Assembly (NCBI RefSeq): GCF_015353075.1
Contig: NZ_CP064191.1
Span: 186,001-250,000 of the forward strand
DNA length: 64,000 nt
Direction: 5' to 3'
DNA from: Rhizobium sp. 007
GTDB lineage: Bacteria; Pseudomonadota; Alphaproteobacteria; Rhizobiales; Rhizobiaceae
Position 1 is the stretch's first letter; every line of letters starts with the position of its first letter. A program made the translations under genes and the position numbers. Below the pieces are notes generated by a model, which did not search any database, had not been told where the DNA came from, and worked only from the letters and a program-made list of their open reading frames with translations. This document shows positions 56,575-64,000 of this stretch, one piece after another.

Positions 56575-57414
56575 TCATTCGGCGGCGTGCGCTACGCCAA
56601 GCCTTGCGGCGGCGCGGGCGCGAACTGCATCTCCGAAGACTCGAAAGATGCGTGCGGATGGCTCGTCGGTTTTTATCCAGTATTCGGGATGCCATTGCAC
56701 CCCAAGGGCAAAAGCGCGTGCGCTCCGGACCGACACCGCTTCGATAGTTCCATCCTCGGCCCGCGCCTCGACCTCAAGCTCCTCCGCTAACCGGTCAATT
56801 GCCTGGCGATGGAGAGAATTCACAATGATATTGTCTGCATCGACGATGCTGGCAAGGCAACTATCTGACGCAATGGTCAAGCTCTGGTGGATGGCATACC
56901 GCTCATCGCGGTTATCGCTCGGCACCTCCCGATGATCAAGGTTTCCGGGCTTGTCTTGAATTTCGGTCGCAAGTGTCCCGCCGAGTGCGACATTCAATTC
57001 CTGAAGCCCGCGGCAGATCGCAAGCACAGGGAGCCCTTCGGCAATTGCCTTGCGGATTAACGGCAATGTGGTTGAATCCCTCGCAGGATCATAGGGGCCA
57101 TTTGCTTGGCTCCCGTCACCGCCATAGAGCGATGGATGCACGTTCGTCCCGGAGCCTGTGACAATCAGTCCATCAATAGCGGCAAAGAGCTGATCGAAGT
57201 CAATTCGGTCTCCCAATGAAGGAACGATCAAAGGAAAAACCCCTGCACCTCCAACCGCCGCCTCGATATACTGCACAGGAGTCGCGTGCCAGAGATATTT
57301 GTATACCTCGACGACATCCGCCGAAATAGCAACAAGCGGCTGACGAGGCAGTGCGCGGCCAATCGTGGAACCTGTGGCGCCTACATCGTCACGTACATCT
57401 TTGCCCCGCATCAT
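56575..57414 (-). CDS. class-I glutamine amidotransferase-like hydrolase (peptidase C26, PuuD type)
   Basis: 279 residues of the gamma-glutamyl-hydrolase/PuuD group. The nucleophile elbow VLAICRGLQELNVALGG holds the Cys; the His and Glu of the triad are in FALGVQWHPEYW near the C-terminus; VPSLGDRIDFDQLFAAIDGL and TNVHPSLYGG are typical of PuuD. Such enzymes hydrolyse gamma-glutamyl amides, as in gamma-glutamyl-GABA in putrescine degradation. Cytoplasmic. Start ATG 57414 follows GGAAGG, and a one-mismatch copy of the RpiR-linked motif lies 50 bp upstream. A second copy of the gene survives as a relic at 60701. It suggests that the imported compound contains a gamma-glutamyl or similar amide bond (inference). 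Confidence 0.9.
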   Translation of the reverse strand: MMRGKDVRDDVGATGSTIGRALPRQPLVAISADVVEVYKYLWHATPVQYIEAAVGGAGVFPLIVPSLGDRIDFDQLFAAIDGLIVTGSGTNVHPSLYGGDGSQANGPYDPARDSTTLPLIRKAIAEGLPVLAICRGLQELNVALGGTLATEIQDKPGNLDHREVPSDNRDERYAIHQSLTIASDSCLASIVDADNIIVNSLHRQAIDRLAEELEVEARAEDGTIEAVSVRSARAFALGVQWHPEYWIKTDEPSARIFRVFGDAVRARAAARLGVAHAAE

Positions 57415-57463
57415 CTTAGCCTTCCTAATGGGTTTGCTTCATTTAGTTCATTTATTTAAATCA

Positions 57464-57478
57464 TGCAACATTTGTGTT
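57464..57478 (-). promoter_or_regulatory. RpiR-linked motif before the amidotransferase gene
   Basis: On the minus strand AACACAAATGTTGCA, one difference from AAAACANNTGTTGCA, in the same orientation to its gene as the other copies. Confidence 0.55.
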
Positions 57479-57828
57479 ATTAGTTGAAACGAGGGCGTGG
57501 CCGCACCTCTCACTGCGGTCTCTTTCGGATTTCCCCAATAGCCACCAACGAAAAAAGGCCCACCTTTTGCAAGGCCGATCGAAAGCGGTCTGGTTGAAGT
57601 GAGTTCCTACAAAGTGTCAAAGGTAATTGAAGTGCTTCTGCTACGCGGCGAGGCTTGACCATGAAATCGGCATCAACAGTAGGATGGCTGTTTTTCGCAG
57701 ACCCAATCAAAAGTCGGCCCCCGTGGACGCCAAGTCAATGCAACGGAACCGGCATAGGATTTGGCCAAGTGGCAACGATCGTCTGCGCAGTGGACGCCGG
57801 ATCGCCGGCACCAACCTGAAAAGCAGGA

Positions 57829-57857
57829 CCTCGACCATCGTGCTGCGATGGTCGAGG
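57829..57857 (-). terminator. strong stem-loop after the binding-protein relic
   Basis: CCTCGACCATCG and CGATGGTCGAGG form a perfect 12-bp stem with a 5-base loop. On the minus strand it is followed by TCCTGCTTTTC. It lies just beyond the stop of the minus-strand binding-protein relic, so it is likely its former terminator. Confidence 0.65.
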
Positions 57858-57884
57858 TGTTCTGTATGATAGTGTTCTCAGGCC

Positions 57885-58405
57885 TTCTGCATATTCCACA
57901 TCGCGACAACGCCTTGCGGCGTCTCGACGAGCCCCGTGAGCATCTTCCGGCGCGCGATTGGCGACACAATTTGGCTAAGTACACGTCGCCCGCAAAATCC
58001 CACCAGATCCTTTGCATCTTGCGTGCGAGGGCCTTGTGCTCTTCGAGCGTTTCGAGACCTTCCCATTTGGCCCGAAGCGCCTCATATTCGTCACTCTTCG
58101 GCCAGCCGTACCAGCTCTTCTCACCATTCGCCGTAAGGAAGATTTCGCTGATCGGATTGCTCAAGGCAGCGTTTGCGACGTCCGTGAGAAATATGCTCCA
58201 GCCGCCTTTCTCAACGGGACCCTTGTTTGCCCGGCGCGCGACGAGCCCACCCCAGTCGCTCGGCGCAAGCTCGGCATTGACCCCAATCTTGCGCAACTGG
58301 GCCGCCACAAGCTGTGCGGCATTATTAAGAGATGCGATGTTGGTTGGCTGGAGAATAACGATCTTCTCGCCGGCATATCCAGCCTCCCGATGTATCTGTA
58401 GTCCG
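57885..58405 (-). pseudogene. relic of a fifth solute-binding protein, C-terminal third
   Basis: Minus-strand frame reads AGYAGEKIVILQPTNIASLN, LRKIGVNAELAPSDWGGLVA, WYGWPKSDEYEALRAKWEGL, then a one-base shift and IVSPIARRKMLTGLVETPQG with the end MWNMQKA. Very close to the C-terminus of the protein at 46139-47743. The first two thirds are missing. Confidence 0.88.
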
Positions 58406-58763
58406 TCGGCTTGCCTGGCCGGGAGAAGTCGAGCACGACATCCTTGTGGTAGGACCCACGGACCGCAGTCTAAAAAGCCTTCTTGGATCCTAGCGCCCTC
58501 CGCAGAGCGGGATTGATAGGTGAATATCTGCAATCTGGCGTCCTATCATGAAAGTCGGCAATACCGGATACTTCAATGTTTTCCGATCGACCAATCAAGT
58601 TTGCTTCCTCCGGTTGTGAATTGAAGAAAAATCACAGCCTGTATGAAAAACCTCAACCTCAACACACCCGGGAACATCCGAGGCAAAGACCTTAGCGCAG
58701 GAACTGTCTATTCGATCGATGGTATCTTGCTAGGTGATACGATTGGAGCATATAATACGATAC

Positions 58764-58778
58764 AAAACAAATGTTGCA
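58764..58778 (+). promoter_or_regulatory. AAAACANNTGTTGCA motif before binding protein 2
   Basis: AAAACAAATGTTGCA, perfect match, 110 bp before the start codon. A second half-like segment TTGCAACAAAACAT lies at 58847-58860, next to the ribosome site. Confidence 0.65.
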
Positions 58779-58888
58779 AGTTCGTTTATGGAATGGTAGC
58801 TGTGACGACTGACAGCGGGTCATGAGCAAGACTGGCTACAAAGCTACGCTAATTACTTGCAACAAAACATAAAGAAGGGAACCGAAGC

Positions 58889-60493
58889 ATGACGATCTCT
58901 CGACGCGAATTCTTCAAAGTGAGTCTGGCCGCCGGAGCGGCTCTCTCGACCCCGTCGGTCCTGCGCTCTAAGGCAGCGGCTGCCGAACCTCTAACGATCC
59001 GTATGGTAAGGGACAACCTTAAGGTCTATGATCCAATTTGGACCACATCCGGCGTAACCGCTAATCATGGCGCGGCAATCTACGACACATTGTTCGCCCT
59101 TGATTCGAAATTCATGCCGCAACCACAAATGGTGGGCAACTGGGGCGTTTCCGAGGACAAAAGGACTTACACGTTCGAACTGAGGGATGGCTTGGCGTGG
59201 CATGACGGCACTCCAGTCACTGCGGCTGACTGTGTTGCATCGCTTCGCCGGTGGGCAAAAGTCCATCCCGGTGGAAAATTGATCATGGCACGGGCAAGAG
59301 ACATCTCTGCGAAGGATCAACGCACCTTCATTATAGCACTCAACGAACCTCTTTCGTTGCTGATCAATATTCTAGGGGACGTCACTGCGCCACTGCCATT
59401 CATGATGCGTGAAAAAGACGCAGAGCTCCCTGCCACTGAGCAGGTAACCTCAAACATTGGGTCGGGCCCCTTCAAGTTCAACAAAGACCTTGCTAGGCCC
59501 GGCGCCAGCTTTACATATGATCGCAACGATCAATATGTACCGCGACAGGAAGCTTCTGACGGATTGGCCGGCGGCAAGATCGTGAACGTAGATCACGTGG
59601 TTTGGAACATCATCTCGGACCAGCAGACTGCTCTAGCAGCACTTCAAGCGGGCGAGGTCGATCTCCTTGACAGTCCGGCAGTTGATCTTCTGTCAGTCAT
59701 CGATGCTGATCCTAACCTTGAGGTTCGGGACCTGAATCAAGGGGGGTTGAACAATGTCCTGCGGATGAACTTCTTGCAGCCTCCGTTCAACAATGTGAAG
59801 GCCCGTCAGGCCTTACTCCATCTGATTGACCAGGAAGCGTTCCTAAATATCCTGTTCCCGGATCCAAGATTCCGTAGCACCGTTACATCTATATTCGGAC
59901 ATTCCACGCTTTACACAAATGATGCAAATACGGGATGGTTCAAGAAGGGAGGGGATCCGGAGAAGGCCAAGCAGCTCTTCAAGGAGGCCGGATATGTGGG
60001 CGAGAAGGTTCTCATTCTCCAACCGACTGACTTGGGATTGGCAGCAAGTAGCGCCTGCCAACTGCTAGCAGACACCCTACGCAAAGTTGGAGTCAATGCA
60101 GAGCTTGCTTCGATGGCTTGGGGTGAGCTTGCCACGCGCCGGTCTAACAAAGGCCCAGTCGACAATGGTGGCTGGAGTCTCTTCATTTCGGACCAGTCAG
60201 ACTACGCCCTTGGAAATCCCATTGGCTCGCCTTTCTTGGTCGCGAGCGGTGACGACGCCTGGTACGGTTGGCCGAAATCCGATGAGTATGAGGCGTTGCG
60301 GGCCAAATGGGCGGACGTTGAAACGCTTGACCAACGCAAGGATCTGGCTCGGCAGATGCAAACTGTATGGTGGGATTTCGTCGGCGATATGAGGCTTGGT
60401 CAAAATTCCCAGCCTATTGCGTATAGAAAAGCTCTAACCGGCCTGATTGGTATGCCGCAGATTCTTCCCATGTGGAATCTCAGGAAAGCGTAG
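58889..60493 (+). CDS. peptide ABC transporter periplasmic solute-binding protein 2
   Basis: 534 residues, SBP family 5, colinear with the proteins at 46139 and 62325. Tat-type signal MTISRREFFKVSLAAGAALS; then YDTLFALDSKFMPQPQMVGN, YTFELRDGLAWHDGTPVTAA, GSGPFKFNKDLARPGASFTY, RQALLHLIDQEAFLNILFPD, EYEALRAKWADVETLDQRKD. Start ATG 58889 follows AGAAGGGA. No permease genes adjoin it, so it probably feeds the transporter at 48375-52242 with a related ligand. A strong terminator follows at 60528. Confidence 0.93.
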   Translation: MTISRREFFKVSLAAGAALSTPSVLRSKAAAAEPLTIRMVRDNLKVYDPIWTTSGVTANHGAAIYDTLFALDSKFMPQPQMVGNWGVSEDKRTYTFELRDGLAWHDGTPVTAADCVASLRRWAKVHPGGKLIMARARDISAKDQRTFIIALNEPLSLLINILGDVTAPLPFMMREKDAELPATEQVTSNIGSGPFKFNKDLARPGASFTYDRNDQYVPRQEASDGLAGGKIVNVDHVVWNIISDQQTALAALQAGEVDLLDSPAVDLLSVIDADPNLEVRDLNQGGLNNVLRMNFLQPPFNNVKARQALLHLIDQEAFLNILFPDPRFRSTVTSIFGHSTLYTNDANTGWFKKGGDPEKAKQLFKEAGYVGEKVLILQPTDLGLAASSACQLLADTLRKVGVNAELASMAWGELATRRSNKGPVDNGGWSLFISDQSDYALGNPIGSPFLVASGDDAWYGWPKSDEYEALRAKWADVETLDQRKDLARQMQTVWWDFVGDMRLGQNSQPIAYRKALTGLIGMPQILPMWNLRKA

Positions 60494-60527
60494 CGCCCGA
60501 CAAGAGTATAACTCGCACGAGTCAGAC

Positions 60528-60566
60528 GTTCGGCCATCGCTATGACAGCGATGGCCGAATGTTTTA
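60528..60566 (+). terminator. rho-independent terminator after binding protein 2
   Basis: TTCGGCCATCGCT and AGCGATGGCCGAA form a perfect 13-bp stem with a 5-base loop (60529-60559), followed by TGTTTTAC. It lies 35 bp after the stop codon. Confidence 0.8.
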
Positions 60567-60636
60567 CTTCAGAAGGAGCCTCCACGGACTGTGGTGCTGG
60601 CGAGTCAAACTTACCAAACGTCGCACATCCCGCGGT

Positions 60637-60651
60637 AAAACAAATGTTGCA
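60637..60651 (+). promoter_or_regulatory. AAAACANNTGTTGCA motif before the amidotransferase relic
   Basis: AAAACAAATGTTGCA, identical to the copy at 58764 and 50 bp before the relic start, the same distance as at the intact amidotransferase gene. Confidence 0.6.
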
Positions 60652-60700
60652 TCCTATTCAAGAATGAATTAAACGGAGCAAGTCCATATGAGGGGCCGAA

Positions 60701-60935
60701 ATGAATGAGAGCAAAGACTTACGTGGCGGATTTATGCGGCCGCATCTACGGGTGTCCGCCCACTGCGTCGTCAGCCGCTTGTTGCCATTTCGGCGGATGT
60801 CGTTGAGCTATACAAATATCTCTGGCAGGCGACGCCGTTGCAGGTGCAGGGGTCTTTCCTTTGATCGTTCCTTCATTTGGAGACAGACTTGACTTCGATC
60901 AGCTCTTTACGCGGTCCGCGCCCACGCGGCCACAA
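60701..60935 (+). pseudogene. relic of a second amidotransferase (PuuD-type) gene
   Basis: Starting at an ATG after the motif, shifted frames read RPLVAISADVVELYKYL, then TPLQ and FPLIVPSFGDRLDFDQLFT, matching residues about 25-75 of the intact protein at 56575-57414 almost word for word. The frame is broken and the rest is missing, ending near the IS630 insertion at 61004. A duplicated gene that was lost. Confidence 0.8.
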
Positions 60936-61003
60936 AGCGTCGTGCAGCGCACGTTGCTGAATATATTTGCAAAGCAGAAATTCAGCAACGATGGCGTCAT
61001 CTA

Positions 61004-62045
61004 GAGCGCGTCCATTGAACGCGGAATCGGAATTGGGGTGACAGGCGTTGCTTGCCGTGATTCCTTACCTTCGAATCAGGAGGTATCGATGTCACGTGCT
61101 TTAAGCGATGATCTTCGCAGCCGCGTTCTCGCAGCTTCTGCAGACGGATTGTCTGCCCGCTCGGCAGCGGCGCGGTTTGGGATTGGAATTTCGACTGCGA
61201 TTGCCTGGATTGCCAACGCCCGACAGGGGCGACTGACTGCGGCCAAGCAAGGCCGACGCTCCGGCTCGAGACTTGATGAGCATGAGACATTTATCATCGG
61301 CCTGATCGATCATGAAAGAGACATCACGCTCAACGAGATGGTGCTGCGCCTGGGTAATGAGAGGTCCGTATCGATCGGCCGTAGTGCTCTTGACGTGTGG
61401 CTTCGCAAGCGGGGCTGGACCTTTAAAAAAAGACCGCACATGCATTGGAGCAGGAGCGAGACGACCTGTTGAGCCGGCGTCAGGACTGGTTTGATGGCCA
61501 GCTCGATCTCGATCCCACCAAGCTGGTTTTTATCGATGAGACCGGTCTTTCCACGAAGATGGCGCGGCTGCGCGGGCGATCTCTGTGCGGAGAACGCTGC
61601 CGGTCGGCGGTTCCCCATGGCCACTGGAAAACCACGACCTTTACAGGCGCGCTGAGGCTTTCCGGAATGACGGCTCCGATGGTACTCGATGGCCCGATGA
61701 ACGGCGTGGCCTTCCTGGCCTATATCGAGCAGGTTCTCGTCCCGACACTCAGTTCGGGTGACATTGTCATCATGGACAATTTGCCTGCTCACAAAGCAGA
61801 GGGTGTCCGCCAAGCCATCGAAGCTGCTGGCGGCCGGCTGCTTTATCTCCCGCCCTATAGTCCTGATTTCAACCCGATCGAAATGGCCTTTTCCAAACTG
61901 AAAGCGCTTCTGCGGGCAAAGGCCGAGCGCTCCGTTGATGCGTTGTGGGACACCGTCGGGAAAATCGTCACGCTCTTCAAACCGCAGGAATGGGCAAACT
62001 ACTTCGCAGCAGCCGGATATGACCCCGATTAAAGCGGACGCGCTC
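61004..62045 (+). mobile_element. intact IS630-family element
   Basis: 1042 bp with inverted ends GAGCGCGTCC and its complement, flanked by TA on both sides (61002-61003 and 62046-62047). TA is the only target site used by IS630/mariner elements. It carries a transposase in two overlapping frames. Confidence 0.92.
61089..62032 (+). CDS. IS630 transposase made by frameshifting (two overlapping frames)
   Basis: The first frame (61089-61472) gives the helix-turn-helix part: [40 protein letters not shown]. The second frame (61445-62032) gives the DDE domain: [20 protein letters not shown] (Asp), [20 protein letters not shown] (Asp), [20 protein letters not shown] (Glu). The join lies at a run of seven A at 61425-61431 (TTTAAAAAAAG), where the first frame reads FKKRPHMHW and the shifted one continues [12 protein letters not shown]. 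Programmed frameshifting at such A-runs is known in IS630 elements and makes the full transposase. Element boundaries and residues are intact, so it is likely active. Confidence 0.9.
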
Positions 62046-62324
62046 TAGCTGTCGGAAACCTCCTGGCATGAGCGACGACTTGGAGGGGCTGGGGAAGCGC
62101 TCTGATCAAAACCGGACTGTCCGACAGCACTGGAATACCCAATTCTGTTCCCGAATTGAACCTGTGACCACGCTGGCGGTGGAGACGCACGAGAACTGGC
62201 TTGAGGCCACCGTTACTTCAACACGGACGAACTGAAGGAGCACAAGAAGGATACGATCCGCGAATCCGCTTAGCGAGCCAGCTGAGCCGCCCCGTTTTGC
62301 AGAGCTTGACGCACACAATCGGCC
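62046..62324. other. short stretch with possible gene tail
   Basis: One plus-strand frame ends in NTDELKEHKKDTIRESA before a stop near 62270 and looks protein-like, but I cannot assign it. Nothing else is seen. Confidence 0.3.
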
Positions 62325-63920
62325 TTAGGCTTTCTTCATACTCCATAGTGCTCTGAGACCTGGAGTACTGACAAGATCCGTAAGTGTCCTGCGACGCACA
62401 ATCGGCGAAACAACTCCACAGAGAAAAATGGTGCCGGCAATGTCCCACCATATTTTCTGCATTTGCCGAGCAAGTGCCTTGCGCTCCTCTAGACTGCCTA
62501 CATCCATCCACCTCGCCCTTACAGCCTCAAACTCGTCGCTCTTCACCCAGCCAGAGAAGCCCGCCTCGCCAATTGGAGCAAGCCAAGACATGGCCATCGG
62601 ATCACGAAAGCTAAAATCCGAAGAAGACGTGATAGTGATGCTCCAGCCGCCGCTATCAACGGAACCTTTGTTTTCCGTACGTGCTATCACGCCGCTCCAA
62701 TCACTTGGTGCGAGCTCTGTATTTACTCCGATTTTTCGGAGCATTGTTGCCAATAACTGCGCGACGTCACTAAAGGCCCTAATACTCGTGGCTTGGAGGA
62801 TGACAACCTTCTCCCCTGAGTACCCAGCTTCCTGAAGTAACCGCTTCGCCGCTTCGGGGTCTCCAGCCTTTTTATACCAGCTCGTATTTTCGTCGTTAGA
62901 ATACACGGAACTATTTCCAAATAAAGACGTAACAGGCTCTGTGTACTTCGGGTTGGGCATGGCAACATACGCGAATGCCTCCTGATCGACGAGGTGGAGT
63001 ATGGCCTGACGCGCCTTAACGTTATCAAAGGGCTTCTGCAGACAATTCAACCGCAACAAAAAGTCGTCTCCATTGTCCATTGGCTGAAGCGCGAGGTTGG
63101 GATCGCTATCGATCATTGAAAAAAAATCGGGAGGGGCGTGTTCCATGAAGTCAATTTCGCCCGCCTGAAGGGCCGCAAATGCGGTCTGCTGGTCGCTGAT
63201 GTTATCCCAAATGACGCGGTCGACGTTGACCACCTTGCCGCCTGCATACATATCGGGCGGCTCCGCACGCGGCACATAATTTTCGTTGCGATCGTAAGTA
63301 ACGCTTGCGCCCGGCTTGGCGAGATCATGATTGAACCTGAAAGGCCCCGAGCCAATATTCGCGGTAACCTGCTCGTTTGGGGGACGAATTGCATCCTTCT
63401 CTTGCATGACAAAAATACGTTCGGCCGCCAAGATGTCTATCAGCAAGCTCAGCGGCTCCTTGAGCTCAATAATAAAGGTCTTATCGTCCCTGGTTGAAAT
63501 ATCCTTTACTCGTTCCGTTACCAGCGGTCCAACACCCGCTTTCATCTGACCCCAGCGGCGAAGCGAGGCGACACAGTCAGCCGCAGTGACTGGAGTGCCG
63601 TCATGCCACGCCAAGCCATCCCGCAGTTCGAATGTATAAATCCTCTTGTCCTCGGAAACGCCCCACTTTCCCACCATCTGTGGTTGCGGTTTCATTCTGG
63701 TGTCAAGGCCAAACAGGGTGTCATAAATTGCGAGGGCGTGATCCCAAGTTATAGTTGAATACGAATAGTACGGATCATAGGCAAGGAGGTGACTGTGCAT
63801 CGCCATGCGAACGGTACCCGGCGCCGTTGAGGCAGCATGCACGCGCGGGATCGGCGGGAAGGATAGTGCAGCTCCTGCCGCCATGCCCATCTTGATGATG
63901 TCGCGCCGAGATATATTCAT
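62325..63920 (-). CDS. peptide ABC transporter periplasmic solute-binding protein 3
   Basis: 531 residues, SBP family 5. Tat-type signal MNISRRDIIKMGMAAGAALS; YDTLFGLDTRMKPQPQMVGK, YTFELRDGLAWHDGTPVTAA, GSGPFRFNHDLAKPGASVTY, RQAILHLVDQEAFAYVAMPN, EFEAVRARWMDVGSLEERKA. The most divergent of the three, so its ligand may differ. Start ATG 63920 follows GGGAGGTG. No AAAACANNTGTTGCA motif is seen in the 80 bases of upstream sequence available. It has no permease nearby and probably shares the transporter at 48375-52242. Confidence 0.93.
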   Translation of the reverse strand: MNISRRDIIKMGMAAGAALSFPPIPRVHAASTAPGTVRMAMHSHLLAYDPYYSYSTITWDHALAIYDTLFGLDTRMKPQPQMVGKWGVSEDKRIYTFELRDGLAWHDGTPVTAADCVASLRRWGQMKAGVGPLVTERVKDISTRDDKTFIIELKEPLSLLIDILAAERIFVMQEKDAIRPPNEQVTANIGSGPFRFNHDLAKPGASVTYDRNENYVPRAEPPDMYAGGKVVNVDRVIWDNISDQQTAFAALQAGEIDFMEHAPPDFFSMIDSDPNLALQPMDNGDDFLLRLNCLQKPFDNVKARQAILHLVDQEAFAYVAMPNPKYTEPVTSLFGNSSVYSNDENTSWYKKAGDPEAAKRLLQEAGYSGEKVVILQATSIRAFSDVAQLLATMLRKIGVNTELAPSDWSGVIARTENKGSVDSGGWSITITSSSDFSFRDPMAMSWLAPIGEAGFSGWVKSDEFEAVRARWMDVGSLEERKALARQMQKIWWDIAGTIFLCGVVSPIVRRRTLTDLVSTPGLRALWSMKKA

Positions 63921-64000
63921 GATTCACCTCCCGTTTTGGACTTAGTTAACTGAGTTTTAGCAGCACCTCGCCTCGAAGCACTCCGGTACGAACCTCGAAA

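Noticed and set aside
58643-58825. A 60-codon frame upstream of binding protein 2
   Set aside because: It spans the regulatory motif at 58764 and has no ribosome site or family; more likely leader DNA.

Overview
The window looks like part of a rhizobial symbiotic plasmid or symbiosis island (Rhizobium, Sinorhizobium or Mesorhizobium type). The evidence is a mid-GC alphaproteobacterial gene style, a very high density of insertion-sequence debris from many families (IS66, IS3, IS30, IS21, IS110, IS630, IS91, IS4), a sigma-54 promoter of the NifA-dependent type, and accessory metabolic genes. From memory, several genes resemble the y4q/y4r/y4t/y4u genes of pNGR234a; no search was run. No nod, nif, fix or replication genes are present.

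Layout. 1-265: start of a periplasmic alpha-carbonic anhydrase, running off the left edge. 443-3275: intact IS66 element with exact 8-bp target duplication. 3.4-6.5 kb: degraded PEP mutase, GH127 and IS630 remnants. 6.6-19.9 kb: a biosynthesis-like cluster of a LuxR solo, an EctB-like aminotransferase, a divergent nucleotidyltransferase-like protein, a lone winged-helix regulator, an RpiR regulator, a degenerate NRPS condensation domain fused to a KamA-type radical SAM aminomutase behind a consensus sigma-54 promoter, and an MFS transporter. 20-36.4 kb: four paralogous ATP-grasp ligase genes in mixed orientation, separated by IS wreckage (including an IS30 nested in an IS3); three of them share a conserved upstream element. 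38.3-63.9 kb: an uptake and breakdown region with a second RpiR regulator, a class III aminotransferase, a carboxymuconolactone-decarboxylase-like protein, an Lrp regulator, an M20 amidohydrolase, a complete Dpp/Opp-type ABC transporter, a CapA-like phosphatase, an M24-fold protein lacking its metal ligands, a class-I amidotransferase/gamma-glutamyl hydrolase (intact plus a relic), two further solute-binding proteins and two solute-binding-protein relics.

How it may work together (inference). The left half carries functions that could make and export a small amide- or peptide-linked compound: diamino-acid transaminase, beta-amino-acid-forming aminomutase, several ATP-grasp amide ligases, exporter. 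It shows sigma-54 and possibly quorum-sensing control. The right half carries functions to import and dismantle such a compound: peptide ABC transporter with several binding proteins, amidohydrolases, transaminase. The right half is tied together by a 15-bp motif, AAAACANNTGTTGCA, found before six of its genes or gene relics and in the divergent RpiR/aminotransferase promoter. This resembles the logic of rhizopine synthesis (mos) and catabolism (moc) on Sym plasmids, but with a different chemistry. I regard it as a candidate undescribed peptide-type nutritional-mediator system.
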